Below are positions 1 through 12,143 of a DNA stretch of 64,000 nt, piece after piece. Source of the stretch: Prostheceraeus crozeri (taxonomy: Eukaryota > Platyhelminthes > Polycladida > Euryleptidae); assembly GCA_907163375.1 (NCBI GenBank), contig CAJQUW010006308.1:62001-126000 (forward strand). The letters are read 5' to 3'. Position numbers and translations under genes: made by a program. The stretch's first letter is position 1; each line of letters starts with the position of its first letter. The notes below the pieces were generated by a model. It ran no database searches. It was not told where the DNA came from and saw only the letters and a list, made by a program, of their open reading frames with translations.

Positions 1-779
1 GTGTGTGGTCTGGCATTGTCATGCTGGAGCAAGACTCGGTTACGCAATTTGCCCGGTCGTTTCCTCGAAAGAGTTTGATGAAGACCGTCCAAGCTGGCGA
101 CGTATCTGTCAGCATTGATGGTCTCTCCTTTGGGCAGATAGTCGATGAAGATTATCCCTTAGCAGTCCCAGAAGACAGTGATCATGACTTTGCCCACCGA
201 AGGGACGGCCTTGGCTTTCAGTGGGGGTTTTTCTCCAAAAGTCACCCATTGCTTGGATTGCTCCTTTGTTTCGGGGCTGTCATAAGGGATCCAAGTTTCG
301 TCTGTGGTCACAAGACGACGCCAGAAATTGTCACCGTACTCTTCCAACGTGAGTTTCAGGATTTCACATTTCTGAACTCGCTCCGCCTTTTGTTCCGCAC
401 CAAGAAGCCGAGGAACCCATCTCGCGCACAGTTTACGCATGTGTAGCTCTTCGTGAAGAATGTGATGCACACGCTCTGTCGACATTCCAACTTCTTCTGC
501 AATATCGCGGACAGTAACTCGCCTATCATCCTCCAAAACTGTCCTGACTTCGTTGACAGAGGTCTCAGACACTGACGTGGAAGGTCGGCCACTGCGAGGA
601 TCGTCGTCAAGACTATCTCGACCAGATTTCAGGCGATCCAGCCATTTGAACACAGTAGCTTTTGACAGGGTTCTGTCGTCGAACACCTCGTTTAGCTGCC
701 TCTGTATCTCGGCTCCCGATAGGCCTCGTTTCCACAAGAAGAAAATGATAGATCGTTGATTTTGTTCTGCGTCTTGCAT
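1..779 (-). pseudogene. mariner transposase, partial, one in-frame stop
   Basis: Mariner transposase, the cut-and-paste enzyme that binds the element's ends through paired helix-turn-helix domains and cuts with a DDE/D nuclease fold. The first 206 residues read openly: an HTH region (residues 1-55, with RQLNEVFDDRTLSKATVFKW), the GRPS linker (about 64-67), a second HTH (80-115), the WVPRLL motif (about 121-126) and the first catalytic Asp in TTDETW. One stop (TAA at 159-161 in plus coordinates) follows VFWDC. The same frame then continues to the window edge through GIIFIDYLPKG and the second catalytic Asp in LLQHDNARPH. The third catalytic residue would lie outside the window. The copy is young-looking but dead at that codon unless the element is polymorphic. 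Confidence 0.88.
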
Positions 780-989
780 GATTATGCCAAGAAATGAGGG
801 TCAGAGAAATCAAGCGAGGCATTAAGACCCCACGCAGTGAAATGTTTTCCAGCTGAACTTTACTCAGCAGTTGAAGGACGTATTGAACTTCATCATTGAA
901 CTTCATCCACAGGTGCAACAGCTTAATCGCAAAGAGCAGATGAACATGATAGAGCAAAAAGTCTCAGAACTTTTCAAACACCCCTCGTA
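1..989 (-). mobile_element. mariner transposon, cut by window edge
   Basis: A mariner-family DNA transposon lies on the minus strand and runs off the left edge. Its 5' terminal repeat is visible at about 956-989 (plus-strand text CAAACACCCCTCGTA), the usual mariner end motif read in reverse, finishing at a TA dinucleotide (988-989). The transposase gene begins about 175 bp inside this end. The opposite terminal repeat is outside the window, so completeness cannot be judged. Confidence 0.85.
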
Positions 990-1738
990 CTTTATCCTGA
1001 TGAGCCATTGTATGAGTCTTGCCACGACGATGCAGTTGCAGCAACCGCCAGAAACAGGATGAGTAGTCTGTCTCTGAGTCATCATTAACAGCAGGCAACT
1101 ATTATGCTACGTTAGGTAGGCATATTTCTCAAAACGGTGTTAACGCACAAAAATAGGTTGCGCATCTCCTCCTATTAGGATCGTCCCATACCCATGCAAA
1201 GTCATTCTCCTACATGTGCATTCTTTAATATGCAAAGCTAGGCCTCACGTTTATTAATATGTTGACCTCTCACCTGCGGCGTTTTAGAGGGCGGCGTTTA
1301 TTAGATAAGTGACTCATTAATGTGTGACATCATTAACACGCTTAAGCTTTAATATGACATTTATGCAACATTATGTGTGTTGTTCTAATTATTCTGGTAT
1401 GCGTATGGGTATGTGGGCATAATGAATGCCGCTATGCTATGCCTGTAAACATACGTGTACCTTCGTAACTATCTAGAGAACTATCTAAAAGGCAGCTACA
1501 TGCATAGGGTCCACAAGATTTATTTCATTGTAGTCTTTGAAATTAATAAAAGATTCGTATTTGAAATGGAAGCCTTATAGTATTTGTAATGATGCGAAGA
1601 TGTAACAGAACATGCATACACACACACTCTTGTGATAAATTGCATTATTTTGTTGTACCAGCACATGAATTCTTGGCTTGTTGACTTTTATGCAGTATAA
1701 TGCATTTTAAGTATTCGCATGTGACATTTCAATATTGG
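990..1738. other. no gene recognised
   Basis: AT-rich spacer between the mariner and the long-armed inverted-repeat transposon. Only short ORFs and a brief ACACAC run near 1618 were seen; nothing supports a gene. Confidence 0.6.
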
Positions 1739-2575
1739 ACGTGTGTGAAGTTAGCCGTAACAATATCCGTGCCACATCGAAAATCGCGTGTGCCACTCTC
1801 GAAAACAGCATTTACACATAATTTTAGAGTGTGCCAGCTTGTGCCACCAGTAATTTTTCAAAATAATGCAGCAGTATGCGAGAAATCGTCCATCAAAACT
1901 TCTAGGTGGTACGGATGTGAAGTTAGCCGTACCAATTTACAGAAAAAATCTTAAATCGCATCTTTATGAATTTTCAACCACATGGACGTATAAAATAACA
2001 CGCCTAAAGCATGTGCCACCCACTATTTTGCCAAAATTCACAATAGTTACTGAGAAAATGGACAAAATAACCTCAAAGTGGTACGGATGTGAAGTTAGCC
2101 GTACCACTTGTGAAAATCGCGTGTGCCACTCGAATCAAACCCACCGAATACACTTATTGGGAGTGTGCCAGCTTGTGCCACCCCTCAGACAGTCCAACTC
2201 TGCGTAGAATCCGTACAAATGCGGATTTTCCTCCACAGCCACGACCACAGCCCATCCGTACCACTTGTGAAAATCGCGTGTGCCACTCGAATCAACCCAC
2301 CGAATACACTTATTGGGAGTGTGCCAGCTTGTGCCACCCCTCAGACAGCTCCAACCCTGCGTAGAATCCGTACAAATGCAGATTTTCCTCCGCAGCCACG
2401 CACACAGCCCATCCGTACCACTTGTGAGAATCGCGTTTGCCACTCGAATCAACCCACCGAATACACTTATTGGGAGTGTGCCAGCTTGTGCCACCCCTCA
2501 GACAGCTCCAACCCTGCGTAGAATCCGCACAAATGCGGATTTTCCTCCGCAGCCGCGCCCACAGCCCACGTACAT
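1739..2575 (+). repeat. left arm of foldback transposon with 157-bp tandem repeats
   Basis: The outer part has repeated short hairpins (GGTACGG ... CCGTACC around ATGTGAAGTTAG, near 1908-1941 and 2080-2107). The inner part has three tandem copies of a 157-bp unit, with GTACCACTTGTG at 2101, 2258 and 2415 (period exactly 157). Each unit contains GTGTGCCAGCTTGTGCCACC. ORFs read through the repeats only because 157 is not a multiple of three and stops are sparse; they are not genes. Confidence 0.88.
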
Positions 2576-5500
2576 GTAGCTACGCGTGAATTGAGCAGGA
2601 ATGGATTGAGGAAGGAATTCCAGTTGGCATATGCACGAAAAAATTGGCGAAAATGCACGTAGCATATTTCTACTGTCCTAATCTGTTGTCAAACATTACT
2701 AACAATGCCTGTGGGTAATATGAGCATGCTCTATCACCTATGCAAACTTATCTGACACATGCCAACTACCATCACTGTGACATGCAGGCCTATGCGCATG
2801 AAATATAGAAGTCATCATTATGAAACTTTAACTCTTTCTTAAGACACTACCCTACACCAAACCCTAGGCAAACTTATACTCGTCTTGATCCTCTATTCAC
2901 CTACAATCCAGATCCGAAGCCGTCATCCCTGGAAACTAGACCGTTCGCCAAACCTCGCCCTAACCCTACCACTAGCCGACTGCATATTCAAACACAAATT
3001 TAACTGTTATTGGATTTCCGCTTCCCATGCCACTACTTGCCCATTCGCCTACTACCTTAGTACCTTCCATGCACTTAACAAATTATAACAGCAGGTCATT
3101 AACTTCACATTTTATTTATATAGAAATTCACAACACTGACAAGTTTCAAAAACAGACTGGTTTTCACATGAAAGATTTTCCAACTTTACCAAAACATATG
3201 TCAACAAAGTCGTGACACTGTCCCAGTCTACATACCACTATCATACACAGGAATATCACAATTCACCAAAAATGCCACATCATGCTGAAACTCGTTCTGC
3301 GCAACGAGTTACACTAATTTCCACTATATTGAAGACTTCAGGACACTGAAGTGAAACAGAAGAGAAGTGCACTTCATTTTCAAGCTCATCAATCCACAAT
3401 CTTCTGCTCATTGAAGAGCTTTGAAATTTGATTCATTGCACTGACCAACACCAAGACACATCGTTGACGGTTTCTGAAAATCCTTTGGGTTAGCGTAGAC
3501 GACCTGTTGAAGAAAAAAGGAATAATATTTACAAGATGTTAACTGTTTACTTTCAACAGTAGAATTAGGGACTGACTGTCACAGTCCGATCCACAAATCA
3601 CAATCGACATTGACTATGATATTCACGAGCAGAATCAAGTAAACACGTCTAGCTAGATCACGTATTTTCTGCGAAATAAAATTGGGTCATTGTTGACTGT
3701 GTCTTACATAGAAAATGAAAATGATCACGTTCCTGATGCATGGGCGCATTCATGGGTTGTAAATAGTTTTGTCTCAGATTCCTGCTCCTTACCGGGCCAC
3801 TGTGGCGCGGTTATTCCGACGCAAAAATTTGTCTGAATATTAATTTTATTGCTAATCCGCAATTCGCACGAATTTATGCGTGCGAGTAACGATTTCCTTG
3901 GTTTCTCACCATCGGTATGCTGATATTTGATCAAGAATTTATACATTCTCAAACGATGATGAAAATCATCCCAACAGCCATTTATAATACACATCCAGAT
4001 ACTTAAACAAATCAATCAAACTACCCTGGATGAATTATAGAGCAAGGTTTCGATGTCTCCTTAGTCAATGAATACATGCAATCATGGAAACACGAAATAA
4101 ATAAATATAATAATCAATTTATCATTCAATCCAATTAATCTTTTATATTTCAGAGATGAAATGTTGCGCACGAATCTCCAACAGCGTCAATCGTCATCAT
4201 GCAGTGATCGAACTAGATAACAAAAGGAGTAGCCTTCTAGACGTTTTATCTTTGGTTTTCAGCACGATGTAAATATATGGCCCATTGTACATGCGTTGAC
4301 ATTCTGAGTTCATTGTGGAGTTGCACTTTAACCATGCACTTTAACGAGGAGGTTATGAACCATGAAGGACATATTGCAGACCAAAATACATTTGACTTGG
4401 AGTGGAACAGGATGAAGACAGCTTGGATACACAGTGCTGAAAAAGAGTGTGGACGCAGCAAAGGCTGGGCAGACATAAGAGAGACCTGATGGTGGAATTC
4501 GGAAGTGGAAAGCGCTGACAAAGAACAGAAGTTGCGTTTCAAGCAATGGCAGCAAAGCAAGTGTGAGGCAACTAAAGATCTCTATAAAAATGTAAAGAGA
4601 TAAATATCACTATCAAATGAGACCGATGAACTGCACTAAAATTATTATTGATGAAGTTGAAGATAGTTGATGCAAAAAACGTCAAATTAACATAGGGCCT
4701 ATGCATCAAGCACTCAAATATGACATATGCATATCAAACATGCTCACTTATGTCCAATCTTTAATTGCGCATGTAAGTTTATGGCAACGATCACAATTGG
4801 CATAAAGCATCTGCACTTACATGTAATTATGCCATGCTTCTCTGGAATTCATTTTGTAATATATAAGTATTAAGGTTATTATCATTGGAGGCTATTCTCA
4901 TTTGCCTGAAATTGAAGGCGTTTTACAATTAACTTCTTAGCTACTATTGCTGTCATTCATTAATTTTGTGGCTGTAACAATTTGCAATGCCTATCACGAG
5001 CAACGTGGTTCGTTCAGGGGAAGTGAAATTGATTTGAACATGTCCCGCACAAACTATATTACAGATCAGGCCATATCGAGCCGAAATCCTCTGACAGTGC
5101 CCCATCGAAAAAATTGGACTACATACATTTAAATTATATAAGCGAAAAATGGACCTAAACATACAAAAGAATTACAATTTTGAACATGCATGTATATCAG
5201 TCTTTTGATATCAAAATTGCGATACTTTTGAGAGAGGATTTTTTCAAATGATTGTCGTAAATTTCTAGCAGGCTATACGACCAATGATGTGACTTTGTAT
5301 CGAAGTTGGCCTTTAGCATCATACTTTTAAAAAAAATTTCCTGAAAAACATGCAAACATATTAATAAGACTCAGACAGATTTTTATATATATAGCATCTG
5401 CATGAAATCAGATTGCTCTACTGGTACTGAAGTAATTAAACTCTAAGTGATAAGTTGCGCATAAAATTCAACTTTCCAAAATTTGCGGAAGTGCTTTCGC

Positions 5501-7436
5501 ATTGTTCCTCACCTTCATTTTTCGCCACTACCGTACCGCGCAAAACTGATAGCACGAATCGTCAAACTCGATCACATGCGCATAGAATTCCTGTGATACA
5601 GCAAATAAGAGCTTCATCTGTAATATTTCAATTTTAAACTACCCGGTACTAAATATTAGAAAATCATTCCCTTAATAGTTACTTATTTCCTGAAAAATTA
5701 TCAGTGAATTTACATCATGGCCTCATGGCGCCTCTTTCAGAGCTGTGTCGGCTAGTGATAATCCAAGCGACTTGCACTGAATCTTTACTTGTCTTTCGCC
5801 ATTGAACAATGACTAATTGCATTTCCAGTCGCCCAATGATAGACTTAGTATAGGCTAACGGATTTTTCACTTCGACCACAATTGAGCTACAAGCTTGCTC
5901 TATGACTGCAAAAGCATAAGAACCCAAAAAGAACCCGAGTCATTGAGTGGGTCACCGAATGGTGCCCTTGAACCAGTTTCATCACTGATATACACACCAT
6001 CATGCTACAACTATTTACTTTGTCACCGATTTCCCTAGACATTCCAAATGTAAAGAATGATTTTAGAAGTGTTTAATATAATCGCAGCTCCATCGCTGAA
6101 ATGCATCCCAGGAGATATTATTTCAAAAGAGGACCGAAGCCTCTTGTATTGACGAACTAGGCTTCGAGGATTGCTGCAATCATCATGTCTGATTGTTCGA
6201 ATCTCTCTTAGTAGCCATGTATCTGAGGGTTGTTTCGAGGCACAAGTCGAATTTCTCTGGTCGACCCGGCTTGCGAACTTGTCGTGGAGATGTTCTTGGA
6301 ATCCAATGATCTAGTTGTCATGGTGGTAGAAATCAATCACAATATGATGCATGCAAAAAGAGTCTGACATGTGGATTGGATTTCCTAAAATTTGATGAAA
6401 TCATGACAATTTAAACACTCTAAAGGTATTCATGACTTAGATAAGTGCAAGCGATAGTTGCATCGGCATCCACTGCCAACTCATCTATATGTAGTTCTAT
6501 ATCATTCATGTGCAATCAAAAGTCCGAGATAAATGTGTCTGGCTGAAGATTAGGAGGGCTGAGCCTTCCTAGTCACCTGTTCACGCGTGCCTGTAGGATG
6601 CAAAGCAGGACCAAGAAAGGTGAAGCAAGCTAAATAAACAAATCAAGACACACATTTATTTCATTGAGGGATTTGGAGTCAGAAATTTCTGAGCAGCTAG
6701 ACACGACAACAAAAATGGAAGATCGCTGCACCAGATAGTCGGTGTAATAGATACGAGACCAAATATTTGCCGACTCAACCTATGCAGTAGCCATGGCCAT
6801 TCCACCAACATTTGCTTATGCATTACTCATGATTCATCTGCTGTATGTACACAGTGCCCTTCACACTGCACTCCCTTCTATTCTTTAGTTATCTATTTTG
6901 GGTTGTTCATAACTAGGCCAAGCAATCATAAGCTCCGTCCATCAGTCGGCAATCCGATTCCACTGATCTAACTTCCTGCAATAGGACTGAACATTCATTG
7001 CAATGAAATAAAAGCTACCTCCTTTCACTGCTGCCTTGAAAAATGCCGTGTGCGTAGATATAGGCTGATAGATTCGTTAATAGCGGCAGACCACAAAATT
7101 CCACGTCCAGCTGGTACGTTTAGAAATGCGTGCAGTGTTTAAACAAAATCTAACATAAATTTAGAAGGAATTTGTGACAGAAACAACCTTGCACAAAATA
7201 CATTATCTGTAGTTTCCGACATTGTCTCAGCATTTTCTGTAAGAGCGTTGATATTTCCTGATAGAGTGAATAATTCTCTATCCAGTGACACCAAGTTCGT
7301 TGTATGTTTTTGCAGGATAAAAACAACATAATGATCACGTGATAGAAATATGTCCAATTTTGAATTATTGCAATTTAAATACAACTACTACAATTTCTTG
7401 CAAAACCATCGCCATTTCTAGTGGATTCAGAAATTC
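2576..7436. other. interior of foldback transposon, no transposase
   Basis: About 4.9 kb of AT-rich sequence between the arms. Apart from the LINE fragment near 4350-4605, no domain is recognisable in any frame. It may be captured genomic DNA or decayed internal sequence. Confidence 0.55.
4350..4605 (+). pseudogene. LINE ORF2 fragment (endonuclease-RT linker region)
   Basis: The plus-strand frame reads EWNRMKTAWIHSAEKECGRS, then KGWADIRET, a TGA, WWNSEVE, and on to KQWQQSKCEATKDLYKNVKR. This is the familiar linker between endonuclease and reverse transcriptase of RTE/CR1-type non-LTR retrotransposons (pattern WN.......A.E.CG..KG, TWWWN.EV, K..FK.W..S). The TGA replaces the first Trp of the usual WWW run. 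Only about 85 codons survive, so it is a short dead scrap embedded in the foldback transposon. Confidence 0.6.
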
Positions 7437-8164
7437 TGGTATTCGGTGGGTCCATTTGAGTGGCAAACGCGATTCTCACAAGTGGTACGGATGGGCTGTG
7501 TGCGTGGCTGCGGAGGAAAATCTGCATTTGTACGGATTCTACGCAGGGTTGGAGCTGTCTGAGGGGTGGCACAAGCTGGCACACTCCCAATAAGTGTATT
7601 CGGTGGGTTGATTCGAGTGGCACACGCGATTTTCACAAGTGGTACGGATGGGCTGTGGTCGTGGCTGTGGAGGAAAATCCGCATTTGTACGGATTCTACG
7701 CAGAGTTGGGACTGTCTGAGGGGTGGCACAAGCTGGCACACTCCCAATAAGTGTATTCGGTGGGTTGATTCGAGTGGCACACGCGATTTTCACAAGTGGT
7801 ACGGCTAACTTCACATCCGTACCACTTTGAGGTTATTTTGTCCATTTTCTCAGTAACTATTGTGAATTTTGGCAAAATAGTGGGTGGCACATGCTTTAGG
7901 CGTGTTATTTTATACGTCCATGTGGTTGAAAATTCATAAAGATGCGATTTAAGATTTTTTCTGTAAATTGGTACGGCTAACTTCACATCCGTACCACCTA
8001 GAAGTTTTGATGGACGATTTCTCGCATACTGCTGCATTATTTTGAAAAATTACTGGTGGCACAAGCTGGCACACTCTAAAATTATGTGTAAATGCTGTTT
8101 TCGAGAGTGGCACACGCGATTTTCGATGTGATACGGATATTGTTACGGCTAACTTCACACACGT
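7437..8164 (-). repeat. right arm of foldback transposon with 157-bp tandem repeats
   Basis: Reverse complement of the left arm. The repeat landmark recurs at 7486, 7643 and 7800 (period 157), then the hairpin motifs and terminal sequence follow to 8164. It lacks about 130 bp of the innermost unit found on the left. Confidence 0.88.
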
Positions 8165-8173
8165 CAATATTGG

Positions 8174-10763
8174 CTGTCTAAATTTTCAAATAAATCTTGT
8201 AGGAAATGCCTGCTTCACTTACGGCGAGCTTTAGTGTAATGTTGGGCTGCACACGAGATTGATAATTGCCGAAGACCAACAGACCTTGCCTTGCATATAA
8301 AAATGAATGCACAGACGATTGAGTGATGTAGACAATTGCCGGTAGATAGCGTGTGCATGAAGTTTGGGTAAAAATTTGTATTGGGTACAAGCCCAACATC
8401 AAAACCCAAAAACCCAAGTCCAAGTTTCAATAAATGAGTATAATTAAGCAAAAGAAGTTTCTGCTACAGGACAAAATTCCTATTGGGCCCATAAGAAGTG
8501 TGGTATAAGTGGCAAGCGATTTTTTATAACAATAATTGTAATTAATAGCCTAAGTACATGTATTGCGTGATGAAGTTCTCCCCTTTACTTACACTGATAT
8601 ACTGACTAATTGAAGATCTTTGATTTAATTATGATTGAATTACACATTGCTCATAACAAACCAATATTATTCATTTTGGCATCTGACCGTCAAGTATTTG
8701 TCCAACCCCTTGGCAATCGCAGGAGGGAGTCGACTTTTCAAAACGTTGAAACAATGTTGCTTTCCGATAATTTTGAAAATAAACGAGTCCCCAAGATACT
8801 TTTATTAGTAAAAGTTTCATTTTATCATTCAGAAATAGAAACAAACTTAATAAATTCATATCTATGTATTTATGCATAGAAGCATATATTTTTAGTAGTT
8901 CTTGCAACTCAGCACTACCCGAGTATGTGACTGGGAGCATAGCAACATACTCTGATGCCAATTATAATGCTAAGTTTTACTATCCAGCTTTAGTTAATCG
9001 CCCGTGAAGCAGCTGTAATTGAAAAAGACAGAGGGGGGCTCGCACAACATAAGACCGGCACTGGAAAAGGATGTAAGCTTAATTTAGGCGTCTGTAATGG
9101 AATAAAAGCATAAAGCAAGTCGACCGGAAACTGGTTGGGTTGAGTCAAGTTAAACCACACCGGTTGCAATCCTGGTCTGAGGACTGGTCTGATATAAAAT
9201 AAATAACTTTTCTGAAATTTTGCATGATAGCTTGTTCTGAGAGATCAGGTGCACAATTATATTTTTCCATACATTATATCCTTGTGCACTGCTCGTCGAA
9301 CATGTGACTCAAACTCGAATCGAAGATGTGTCTAGGATACTGTTTAAAAGTCAACTATAATGCGCGTTTCATAGATTAAAATATTTTGATTCAATCTAAT
9401 TTTTAGTTCAAAGAAAATGCAAACATCATTTCGGTTTATGTCAGCTTGTATATTGAGATATCAATAACAATACGAAACTTGTAAGATAAAGGTCTAAATA
9501 TGAGTCTAAAAGGTCATAAATGTGGCGTCACTGAAATCCACCACCAGTCCTTATATTTTTTCATTTTTGCGTCTAAAAACTAATGCAATATGCTTAGAGA
9601 AAGTTGCACTTGCGAGAATTTGTAAAATAATACCACTCGATACGTTCTAAAATTTTGATATTGAATCTTTCTTGCATTCATCTGAATTATCATGTTTAGC
9701 ATAAGATAGCTGGTACACAGACATGATGCATACACACTCACTTGATGTTAATGCGCATGACATTAACAACGGGAAACATGTTAGGCACACTCGTAGTAAA
9801 GTGTGTCATAGTATTGTAATTGTCAAAGATTTTAATTAGATGTCATACAATATGCAATGATGTTTAGCAACGTTTAAGCTGAATATGGAGTAGGCGCTTA
9901 CATGATCAGTACCGGCACTGATTAACAATTTTTTCTTGTTCTGAATTGTACTTTGAAACAGAGAAGGTTAATCACATGTTTAAAAACCAGGCATTCGCAT
10001 CATGTGCGCCTGATGCAAGCGTGCTTAAACTTGTCAAATTAGAAAATGAATCTCTGATAAGCGGCAGATTACTGTCTTATAATCGCTCAATACTCGTATT
10101 CACGTATGCGTGACCTACCACATATTCCCACGCGACAGACATGTATGTGATACAAAGTTTCATGTAGCACCGGTATTAATCGATTGTAGCTTATCGCACG
10201 AAAGGTGATGCTGATGAACTGAAAAACAAATGCGATCGATGTTATGATTGAGCCAATGAATTATCTTCGAATTTTTTCACAATTGCACTCAGGTCATGTC
10301 ATGAAGCCAAAACATTGAAACTTGTCAACTATGACAACCCTGTGTATTGGATTGCTCATTTTGCCAATACTGATCCACATGTTGTACGATATCAATCCAA
10401 ATTTGCAATGTCGCGGATTGTACGTCAAACTGATATCTGTGAAGCATCTAAGGGATGTATGTCAAATGATACCTTTAATGAAGATATCCAATGGATAAGC
10501 ATGATGTTATCCGTAGTATCTGTTATCCTTAGGATATCTTTCGATATCCGTGAAACATGCATTTCAAAAGATCTGCGGATATCACCGATATCGTATGGAT
10601 AACATACATGTAGACATCAATCTGATATCCACATCAAACGCTGGATAACTAAGAGGAATCATTTGATAACGCATAGATACTTCATAGATATCCAATTGAC
10701 GGATGAGTTCTGCACTATCCGCTTTATCCGTGATGGATATTTTGACGTTGGATTGAAACTCTG
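8174..10763. other. no gene recognised
   Basis: A 2.6-kb AT-rich spacer with only short, unpatterned ORFs. The last part (about 10440-10740) is unusually rich in GGATA/TATCC words (for example GATATCC at several points), which may be the edge of another decayed repeat. No protein or RNA gene is supported. Confidence 0.55.
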
Positions 10764-11780
10764 CACTGTAAATCGCTGGATACGAAAATTACATACAAAC
10801 ATATACCAAAATCACATACAATTTGAAACTGATTGAAATTGATCTGATACGAGATTCTCGTATGTCTACAGAGATCTGGTATGTTTTTCATACCACATCT
10901 CACTTACTTTCGTATGTGATTGATATGTAGCGATACGAACTATTCTATCTGTGATTGGCTGTTTTACACTGAAATACGAATTGTTGGTATGTTTTATATA
11001 CGAGACCCGATGCAAATTCATCCTTATTCGTATGGCTCTGGTATGTGTTTGGTATGTGCAGCTTTAAGTCACATAGCAAAAAATTATATGTATTACATAC
11101 TACTGTCAAAGAACTTTTTTCGGTAATACCAGTCGTGAATATGTTTTGTTTGATAGAGTGATATTTAAGTATATTAGATTTATTGTGAATTTTATGCTCC
11201 CCGATTATGTCGTCGTTGCTACTTGTCTAGCAACATTAACAGGACGTTAAGTTAACTCTACTTTACGACCCAAGTTGATAAACATCATTTCTTTTAAACG
11301 TTATCTTAAGTGAAATCTTGATGACTTATATATCTCAAACATAACTATTTTTGCGTTCATGAATTATAATGAGTTTTTATTTCGGATTGATAATATGCTT
11401 AATTTCAAAATTACATAATCATAATTGTTGATGGTTGAAATCTTATTGATTATTCATGAAATGCCTTAGACTTACGTGTATTAAAATCGAATTCAGTATT
11501 GAAAGTATGACTCTTGAATGTCATTATCTCACTACTTACAAAACAGTAGGAACATTAGTGTGATCTTTATTGACAAAAGGCCTAAGATCAACATATATTA
11601 GAAATCATTGATGCTTTCCTTTAACATTGTGCTGGTATGGCTTTAGTATGTGAAGCATACCACAGTTGAAATAGCATATGAAAAGCATACAAATATATAC
11701 CAAGAGAATACAGAAATATAACAAAAAAGTATTTTGGTATGCATCCTTCGTATGTGATTGGTATTGAGCGATTCACAGTG
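10764..11780. mobile_element. CACTG-ended non-autonomous transposon
   Basis: Terminal inverted repeats match: left CACTGTAAATCGCTGGATAC at 10764, right reverse complement CACTGTGAATCGCTCAATAC ending at 11780. Just inside both ends are clustered CATAC/GTATG words in both orientations, like subterminal transposase-binding motifs. Length is 1017 bp and there is no coding capacity. CACTA/CACTG ends suggest the EnSpm/CACTA group, but no 2-3 bp target duplication is visible, so the family is tentative. Confidence 0.55.
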
Positions 11781-12067
11781 TATAAACCGTGAACTACAAA
11801 TAGAACAAAACTATTCACTAAACTTAGATGGATTAATCCTAATAACCCGTAAAAGCTACCAAGGAGATGGCTTCCCCTTGAAGTACCAAGGTGTCATAAA
11901 TTTGATCACCTCAGGAACTCATCAGCCAGGGGTTCATTGGAACTCATATCTTATTGGAAGCAATCGAATTCGACTTTCTAGGAGTTCCATTAAAAATACT
12001 TGCAGTGGCGGGTGAAATGATACATACTTGTATATTGCATCTCTTACAAATACATGTACAGTAACTA

Positions 12068-12143
12068 CTGTCTACGAGGAGTTACACGGTGAGAATCTCC
12101 GAGCCGAAGGTGAGGAGATTTCTGTGTAACTCCGAGTAGACAG
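12068..12143. repeat. compact imperfect hairpin
   Basis: CTGTCTAC followed by GGAGTTACAC and a GGTGAG/ATCTCC region pairs with the reverse complement AATCTCC...GTGTAACTCC...GTAGACAG. The stem is roughly 33 bp with two mismatched spots and a short indel, around a loop of about 8-10 bases. It sits 17 bp outside the left arm of the next inverted-repeat element. It could be a tiny MITE or a structured end; no promoter or RNA gene elements were recognised. Confidence 0.5.

Larger units (their letters stand above)
1739..8164. mobile_element. long-TIR foldback transposon, Mutator/Rehavkus-like
   Basis: A 6.4-kb unit bounded by an exact 9-bp direct repeat, CAATATTGG, at 1730-1738 and 8165-8173, which I read as a target-site duplication. 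The element begins ACGTGTGTGAAGTTAGCCGT on the left and ends with its reverse complement on the right. Arms are about 0.83 kb (left) and 0.73 kb (right). Each arm carries a block of 157-bp tandem repeats at its inner end. Nine-base duplications plus long, minisatellite-bearing TIRs are typical of Mutator-group elements, Rehavkus in particular. That family assignment is inference, because no transposase is visible between the arms, so this copy is non-autonomous. Confidence 0.82.

Noticed and set aside
2101-2575. Regular 157-bp repeats looked at as a CRISPR-like array
   Set aside because: Units are contiguous, without unique spacers, lie in transposon arms and occur in a eukaryotic context.
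4246-4560. 104-codon minus-strand ORF
   Set aside because: It is antisense to a recognisable LINE fragment on the plus strand.
7339-8037. Several 80-119 codon ORFs in the foldback transposon arms
   Set aside because: They run through tandem repeats in all phases and are mirrored in the other arm; no domain or codon pattern.
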